Part shown: piece after piece, positions 59,459 through 64,000 of the stretch
How the letters are laid out: every line of letters begins with the position of its first letter
How positions within the stretch are numbered: the first letter of the stretch is position 1
Source of the DNA: JAIQFV01 sp041494885
GTDB lineage: Bacteria > Acidobacteriota > Terriglobia > JAIQFV01
Reading direction: 5' to 3'
DNA: 64,000 bases
NCBI GenBank assembly: GCA_041494885.1
Contig: JBGQBO010000024.1
Location: 15,741 to 79,740, forward strand
The notes under the pieces: model-generated
What the model was told of the DNA's origin: nothing
Seen by the model: only the letters and a program-made list of their open reading frames with translations
The model's database searches: none
Program-made: the position numbers and the translations under genes

Positions 59459-60703
59459 TCCCTTCGGCGCGTAATAACCGGGGCGGTACCGCAACTCGAC
59501 CTTCAGAGTCTTGCCGTGTTGATCCACGACCTTGAGAGGTCCCCCGTCGGGAGCCACCAGGTCCACTTTGACCTTGTGGAACTTTCCATCGCGGGTCGGA
59601 TTCGACGGAGCATATCCGATGGAATACTGGCTGCGCAGGTTCGCCATAATATCCTGCAGGATCCCCGGCCATTCCCCTTCAAAACGGGGAAAATAGGCCT
59701 TTCCGCCGGTATCCCTTGCAAAGGTATTGAGTTCATTGTCGGCCTGAAGGAAGTTGAGCCGGTTGACGGCGCCCATCCTGTCGTCGTTCATGATGCGTTG
59801 CGACGCGCCGAAACTGACGGAATAGATGCTGACATCGGTGTTTTGGACCTTCTTCAGGATCTTGTCAAAGGTCAATTTACTGAAGGTGTCCAATCCGGTT
59901 GTAAACAGGACGACGGATTTCTTGCCGTCGACTTCTTCCAGCCGGTTGAGCGTGTCGTCGAGGGCGTCGAACATATTCGCCTCACTCCAGGCAGGAACCT
60001 GCATGCGGCGCAAGGCTTCGTAGAGGTTTTTCTTCTCCTGCGTAAAGTCGGCCAGGATTTCGGGCTTGATATCGTAAGCCACCACGGCCAACCAGTCTTC
60101 GGCGCGGAGTCCCTGGAAGAGCATGTTCGCCAGTTGCCGGGCATCCGAGCTGAGCGTGTAGTAGCCCATACTGCACATGTTGTACATCAGTGGACAGGTC
60201 GCCCGGCTGAACTCCATCATCAACACCGTGGTCAGTGGGGCCTCCGTGGGCTGAAAGTTATCAATCTTCTGCTCCACCTTATCTTCGTACACACGAAAGT
60301 TTTTTTCCGTCAAACCGGGGATGGGCGTTCCGTGTCCATCGGTCACGACGATATCCAGCCGGACCGCGGTCACGTTCACCGTAATCCGTGCCACATCACC
60401 GGGCTTTTGGCTGATCTTATCCTTGGGCTTCTCCTCCTCCACCTTCTTCTTCTTTTTAGGTCCCTTGATCGGTGCTTCGCCCGGCGGCTGCTGTGGTCCC
60501 TCGGGGCGTTCCCCTTCAGGTTTGGGTTTTTCCTGTCCCTGGGGATCGGACGAAGGCGGGTTAGAGGGTGGGGGATTCTGCGGAGGGGCCGCCAGACCGG
60601 AGCTGGAGACCGATGGGCCGGACGAGTATTCCACGCCCAGCGCGAGGCATAGCGCGAAGATCCCCAATATAGAAATCCAAATTCTCTTCGAGTTGCGCGT
60701 CAT
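59456..60703 (-). CDS. Secreted VWFA-related protein of acidobacterial type
   Basis: The 415-residue product has a signal peptide (WISILGIFALCLALGVEY), a long Pro/Lys/Glu-rich linker (about 32-100), and then the arrangement of the acidobacterial VWFA-related family (TIGR03436): TVNVTAVRLDIVVTDGHGTPIPGLTEKNFRVYEDKVEQ, then a VWA domain (TTVLMMEFSRAT, SVVLFTTGLDTFSK, DVSIYSVSFGAS) and the end YSIGYAPSNPTRDGKFHKVKVDL and RYRPGYYAPKG. The metal-binding DxSxS of VWA domains is changed to MEFSRAT here, so the MIDAS may not bind metal. The function is unknown; the family is strongly expanded in Acidobacteriota. Confidence 0.9.
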   Translation of the reverse strand: MTRNSKRIWISILGIFALCLALGVEYSSGPSVSSSGLAAPPQNPPPSNPPSSDPQGQEKPKPEGERPEGPQQPPGEAPIKGPKKKKKVEEEKPKDKISQKPGDVARITVNVTAVRLDIVVTDGHGTPIPGLTEKNFRVYEDKVEQKIDNFQPTEAPLTTVLMMEFSRATCPLMYNMCSMGYYTLSSDARQLANMLFQGLRAEDWLAVVAYDIKPEILADFTQEKKNLYEALRRMQVPAWSEANMFDALDDTLNRLEEVDGKKSVVLFTTGLDTFSKLTFDKILKKVQNTDVSIYSVSFGASQRIMNDDRMGAVNRLNFLQADNELNTFARDTGGKAYFPRFEGEWPGILQDIMANLRSQYSIGYAPSNPTRDGKFHKVKVDLVAPDGGPLKVVDQHGKTLKVELRYRPGYYAPKG

Positions 60704-61649
60704 TTGATTCTTCTGTCCTTGGTCTTAAACCATTCAATTATTAGACCCCAACGAAGCGATTTTCGTTGTATCGGTTTTGGATGAACTTTTCAAAGTCGAT
60801 TGTAGGAGGTCAGGGGGTTGAAGTCAAACGAACATTGCGCCTCCCATGTTGTGCCCTCAAAGGGAAGCTTTGGCCGCGGTATGGGCCGGAAGCACCGCCG
60901 CGAGGCAGGACGGTTCGGAGGAAGACGACGCTGGGAAGGCATCGAAAATGGAGAGGGTGCTCCGAAGGGTCGATCGACAACAGCCGTGTTCAGAATCGAG
61001 TTCGATGCAGCCCGGCGCTTTCTCCGAGGAGGAAGGATCGCGCCGGGCCGTCTCTCACCTGGATTCGACAGGGCAGGAGAGAACTGACACTCGGTGAGCG
61101 CATGTTGCGCTTCAAATAATCGTCCAAATTTAAGCCTGAACTCCAGGATTTCAACAGAGAGGCTTCGTTGGTCGTGCGGAAACAACCCTGGCCATCCTAT
61201 AAATTTTCCACGAACCTCTCCAGCCGGGCTTCTGAAATCTCATGTTCAAATCTCGAAAATCAGGTTCAGGCAAGCTCGAACGGCCGAGAAAACATTGAGG
61301 CTGCTGTGCCTGGACCAATGCACTGCCGTAACAGCCTAATTATGAAGATTTATGAGTTCGAGGGGATCCACCAGGGTGAGCGGGACCCCCTCTACCCCCA
61401 GGATAGGTTAACCGGACGACCCCCCCATTAGTCGACGAGTCACCCACCCCAAGCTCTGACACGCTCGAGCCAATCCCATGGTATTGCCTTTTCTTCAATC
61501 TGAGATTCGGGGGAATATCCGTCATCTTTCGCGACCATGCACGAAAGCGGGCGGATCAAAATACCTGTAAAATCGATGGACAAATCGCCCGATTCCAATT
61601 AGAATTCAATCAGGATCGGGCAGTCCCCAAAGAACATTTGACCCTTGTC
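60704..61649. other. Long gap with no recognisable gene
   Basis: Many overlapping frames are open on both strands because of high G+C, but none has a ribosome site, family resemblance or sensible composition. A hairpin GCCCGAT/ATCGGGC (61587-61593 and 61615-61621) lies 29 bases before queF and could be part of its leader; it does not match a preQ1 riboswitch that I can recognise. No tRNA is seen. Confidence 0.4.
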
Positions 61650-62030
61650 ATGAACTACACCAAAGAGCACGCCAAGTCGGGAATTGATGTCAAGCTGCCG
61701 AAGATCGAAGTGTGGCCCAATCAATTTCCCCGCTACGAGATCACGATTGTGAATACCGAATTCACCTCCGTATGTCCCAAGACCGGCCTGCCTGATTTTG
61801 GAACGATTACGATCCACTATGTGCCGAACAAGCAATGCGTCGAACTGAAATCCTTGCGACAGTACTTCCTGGCGTATCGAAATCTCGGAATCTTTTACGA
61901 GAACGCCGTCAACAAGATCCTGAGGGATTTTGTCGTGGCGTGCCGGCCGCGTTGGGCCCGTGTGAAGGGCGAATTTACCAGTCGCGGCGGCATGCACAGC
62001 ATTGTTGAAGCCCGCTTCCCCCGTCACTGA
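61650..62030 (+). CDS. queF: NADPH-dependent 7-cyano-7-deazaguanine reductase (preQ1 synthase)
   Basis: QueF makes preQ1 for tRNA queuosine. The 126-residue product is the short, unimodular type: NTEFTSVCPKTGLPDFGTI holds the nucleophilic Cys and the nearby Asp, and VELKSLRQYFLAYRNLGIFYENAVNKIL is the NADPH-binding QueF motif region. I start at ATG 61650; the TTG four codons upstream is possible. No other queuosine gene is in the window. The ribosome site is weak, suggesting that the hairpin-containing leader may matter. Confidence 0.93.
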   Translation: MNYTKEHAKSGIDVKLPKIEVWPNQFPRYEITIVNTEFTSVCPKTGLPDFGTITIHYVPNKQCVELKSLRQYFLAYRNLGIFYENAVNKILRDFVVACRPRWARVKGEFTSRGGMHSIVEARFPRH

Positions 62031-62308
62031 TTGTCAAAACAGAACGGTGAGATCGGTCTGCCGGAGACTTTACCCGGGAGCATCCAGGATCTTCATCGTC
62101 GACATGGTCGTTCACCCTTGGTCACCGGGTTTCTCTCGGGGTGTCCTTCCACGGTATTGCGTGATCGACCTTGGACATTGTTTTTCGAGTCCCTTGAGTA
62201 TCTGATTGGATCTGAAAATTTGCGTTAGCCAATCTTCCTTTGGGGGTCACACGTTAATACTGTCGTCATCATGCCATGAAATAGGTGGAGCGGCCGAATG
62301 GTTCTCAT

Positions 62309-62328
62309 TTTGTCAAGATCTTGACAAA
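62309..62328 (+). promoter_or_regulatory. Perfect 20-bp palindrome, likely operator of the XRE regulator
   Basis: TTTGTCAAGATCTTGACAAA is a perfect palindrome centred 41 bases before the ATG of the regulator. Its size and position fit a dimeric repressor site for autoregulation. The overlapping TTGACA may be a -35 box, but no -10 is clear. Confidence 0.65.
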
Positions 62329-62359
62329 GCTGAGGAGCACTCGCCGGGGGAAGGAACTG

Positions 62360-63157
62360 ATGCGCTCTGATGATGCCGGCTTCCGTCTCAAAAATATGCG
62401 GGAGAAACTGGGGTTGACCCAGGAAGCCATCCAGACCGCGAGTCTCGAAATCGCCCGAATCGAGGGAAATCCACAATATGCCATCCGGCACAGTCATCTC
62501 TCCGTGATCGAGAATGCCCATTCCATTCCCAACATCTACAAGCTCTTTTCCCTGTGCGCCATCTACCGTTTGGATATCGCGGACGTGCTGACGTGGTACG
62601 GGCTGCCGCGGGAGCGGGTGTCGAAGTATCACAACCTTGTGCGGGTGGAGAGGACGCATCCGGTGACGATGAGCTTCCATTCGCCTCCAGACGGAAAAAC
62701 CCTTCCTCTTCCGGCTTTGTTGGATCCCTCCTTCGATCCCCGATCGACGGGTTTCTTAAGTCGTCTGGTGAAGACCTGGAAAGAAGTGCCTGTCGGGCTC
62801 CTCGCCCAGTTGGATTTGAAAAATCATGCCTACTTTTCGATCGGGCTGGACGACTTCATGATGTTCCCGATGATCAAGCCGGGAAGCCTGGTCCAGGTCG
62901 ATGTCAAGCGGTGTTCGATTTCGCGGGAAGGTTGGAAGAGTGAGTTTGACCGGCCCATTTACCTGCTGGAACTTCGCGATCGCTATGCCTGCTGTTGGTG
63001 CAGCCTCGTGAAGGACCGCCTGCACCTCGTACCTCACCCGCTCTCTCCCTGCAAACCGGAAACCGTGGCCTATCCCCAGGGCGTCGATGTGGTGGGCCAG
63101 GTGGTTGGGGTCACCATGCGCTGGGTGTCGAATCACCGCAAGAAGCGAAGCTCTTAG
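62360..63157 (+). CDS. XRE-family regulator with LexA/S24-like C-terminal domain
   Basis: From ATG 62360 (GGGGGAAGGAAC upstream; a GTG at 62285 would run through the palindrome) the 265-residue protein has an N-terminal helix-turn-helix (RLKNMREKLGLTQEAIQTAS ... HLSVIENAHSIPNIYKLFSLC, with an insertion between helices) and a C-terminal part with the S24 pattern MMFPMIKPGSLVQVD. The Ser of the usual SMxPT is Met here, so self-cleavage is unlikely and the domain probably senses or dimerises. A perfect palindrome lies just before the gene. Its target genes beyond itself are unknown. Confidence 0.85.
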   Translation: MRSDDAGFRLKNMREKLGLTQEAIQTASLEIARIEGNPQYAIRHSHLSVIENAHSIPNIYKLFSLCAIYRLDIADVLTWYGLPRERVSKYHNLVRVERTHPVTMSFHSPPDGKTLPLPALLDPSFDPRSTGFLSRLVKTWKEVPVGLLAQLDLKNHAYFSIGLDDFMMFPMIKPGSLVQVDVKRCSISREGWKSEFDRPIYLLELRDRYACCWCSLVKDRLHLVPHPLSPCKPETVAYPQGVDVVGQVVGVTMRWVSNHRKKRSS

Positions 63158-63164
63158 ATTCCAT

Positions 63165-63296
63165 CTATTCCTTTGCCGTAAAGCAAACCGCAAAGCCCGC
63201 AAAGAAGGCGCCGAGGGCGTCAAGACACCCAGGGCTCGGGGGCCTTGTCCTAAACTCTGCGCTCTCAGCGTCTCGGCGGTTTACTTCGCCCTTCTT
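63165..63296. repeat. Palindromic repeat cassette, family B
   Basis: AAACCGCAAAGCCCGCAAAG (63186-63205) near the left is complemented by words such as CTCTGCGCTCTCAGCGTCTC and GGCGGTTTACTTCGCC on the right (63257-63292). It lies between the convergent XRE and HIT genes, with its ends a few bases from both stop codons. Confidence 0.75.
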
Positions 63297-63299
63297 GCT

Positions 63300-63641
63300 C
63301 TACCCCGGAGGCCACATCATGGGGCGTCCGCCCAGCAGATGCAGGTGCACGTGGAAGACCGACTGGCCGGCGTTGCGGCCGGTGTTGATGACGACCCGGT
63401 AGCCCGTTTGATCAAGCCCACGCTGGTGTGCCAGCGCCGCCGCGATCGAATGCAAATGCCCAATCACGGGTTCGTCCTCAGCTCCCATGGCGTTGAGCGA
63501 TTCAAGGTGTTTGCGCGGGATGACCACGAGATGTGTGGGCGCACGGGGCCGGATGTCCTCAAACGCCACCGCCGATTCATCTTCGTGGACATACTTGGCC
63601 GGCGCCTCGCGCCGCGCAATTTTGCAAAAAAGGCAGTTCAT
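63300..63641 (-). CDS. HIT-family nucleotide hydrolase
   Basis: The 113-residue protein (start at ATG 63641; another ATG lies five codons upstream) begins NCLFCKIARREAPAKYVHED, with the first zinc or structural Cys pair, and carries IRPRAPTHLVVIPRKHLESL and the catalytic triad FHVHLHLLGGRPM near the end. This is the HINT/PKCI group that hydrolyses AMP-lysine-like phosphoramidates. Length is typical. It is the last supported gene of the window. Confidence 0.93.
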   Translation of the reverse strand: MNCLFCKIARREAPAKYVHEDESAVAFEDIRPRAPTHLVVIPRKHLESLNAMGAEDEPVIGHLHSIAAALAHQRGLDQTGYRVVINTGRNAGQSVFHVHLHLLGGRPMMWPPG

Positions 63642-63752
63642 CGTGGCATCAGTCATGAATTGATTCTACACGAGAGCCCTTCTTCGAGGCTACCCGCATC
63701 GCTCGTTCCTATTGCTCACACAAAGACCACCAGGGCCCAAAACGTATGGTTT

Positions 63753-63870
63753 ATTCACGTTTTACACGAAGGGAAATCCCCCCTGTGGCAGCCGGGGGAT
63801 GATTCATTTTTCCTTACGATTTACACGAAGGAAAATCCTCTCAGCTGAAGCTGGGAGAAGCTACATTTTT
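63753..63870. repeat. Two tandem 59-base units with covarying hairpins
   Basis: TTTACACGAAGG recurs at 63761-63772 and 63820-63831 and CATTTTT at 63805-63811 and 63864-63870, both exactly 59 bases apart. In unit 1 ATCCCCC pairs with GGGGGAT (63776-63782 and 63794-63800, plus an inner CTG/CAG). In unit 2, at the equivalent place, CTCTCAGC pairs with GCTGGGAG (63838-63845 and 63850-63857). The arms differ in sequence yet pairing is kept. Confidence 0.75.
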
Positions 63871-63895
63871 CTCCAACCTTAGGAACTCTCCTCAA

Positions 63896-63939
63896 GAAGT
63901 GTCCCACCGATCCCGCGTACGGGATCGGTGGGACACTTC
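63896..63939. repeat. Perfect 20-bp hairpin with CGTA loop
   Basis: GAAGTGTCCCACCGATCCCG (63896-63915) is followed after CGTA by its exact complement (63920-63939). No T tract follows, so it is not a standard terminator; a REP-like element or structured RNA end is possible. Confidence 0.85.
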
Positions 63940-64000
63940 GTGGTGTAAATGACGTCTCTCTGGTGGAGGTTGGAATTGAGGGATCCCCCCGCGTCCGCTG

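Larger units (their letters stand above)
63657..64000. other. Right-edge non-coding region
   Basis: About 340 bases after the HIT gene start contain the tandem structured repeat and long hairpin listed separately; the last 60 bases show no feature. HIT is on the minus strand, so its promoter should be here. Confidence 0.5.

Noticed and set aside
61587..61621. A preQ1 riboswitch in front of queF.
   Set aside because: A hairpin exists, but no C-rich loop with A-rich tail typical of preQ1-I, so no class could be assigned.

Overview
This window looks like a chromosomal segment of an uncultured member of the Acidobacteriota. The main pointers are a secreted VWFA-related protein of the kind abundant in that phylum, several secreted proteins with carboxypeptidase-regulatory-like repeats, and a generally acidobacterial mix of genes. 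The coding content is ordinary bacterial chromosome: no rRNA, tRNA, CRISPR array, transposase or phage gene was recognised. The assignment rests on protein character only.

Layout. 1-5.1 kb (minus): the start of a secreted lamin-tail protein cut by the window edge, an AI-2E-type permease, DAHP synthase (aroF) and prephenate dehydratase (pheA). Upstream of pheA is a previously unannotated phenylalanine-rich leader peptide with two terminator-like hairpins, i.e. a candidate Phe attenuator. 5.2-15.8 kb: a LysW carrier protein, two secreted beta-sandwich proteins, a DUF421 protein, an M20 dipeptidase, an OPT transporter, a PqqD-like protein, groES-groEL under a CIRCE operator, and two envelope proteins. 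15.9-23 kb: lipoprotein-sorting-like protein, PPC-domain protein, TPR protein, PolX, PlsC, a class I glutamine amidotransferase-like hydrolase and DusB. 23.2-33.6 kb (minus): a compact, partly overlapping gene cluster (receiver protein, ACP, KAS II, metallo-beta-lactamase-fold hydrolase, AMP-ligase, TPR protein, MGDG-synthase-like glycosyltransferase, HAD phosphatase, class III aminotransferase, FabZ-like dehydratase, secreted protein) that reads as an undescribed lipid or polyketide-like biosynthetic locus. 34-36.2 kb (minus): a split F0 operon (atpZ-atpI-atpB-atpE) without F1 genes. 36.5-39.7 kb (plus): Rieske ferredoxin, thioredoxin reductase, TlpA-like oxidoreductase, GAF/fRMsr-like protein. 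39.9-50.4 kb (minus): nuoC-D-H-I-J-K-L-M-N. 50.5-57.9 kb: a secreted MBL-fold hydrolase, a Tat-exported PaoABC-type molybdenum hydroxylase, aquaporin and a GlsB-like protein. 58-64 kb: MidA-type methyltransferase, VWFA protein, QueF, an XRE regulator with a perfect palindrome in front of it, a HIT protein, and structured repeats at the right edge.

A second theme is the intergenic DNA. Most larger gaps between co-directional genes are filled by palindromic repeat cassettes of several families. The main one has ends reading GGTGYCRGGTGYC and its inverse; in four of five copies it begins within about 15 bp of a stop codon. These cassettes also generate most of the spurious open frames in the window.
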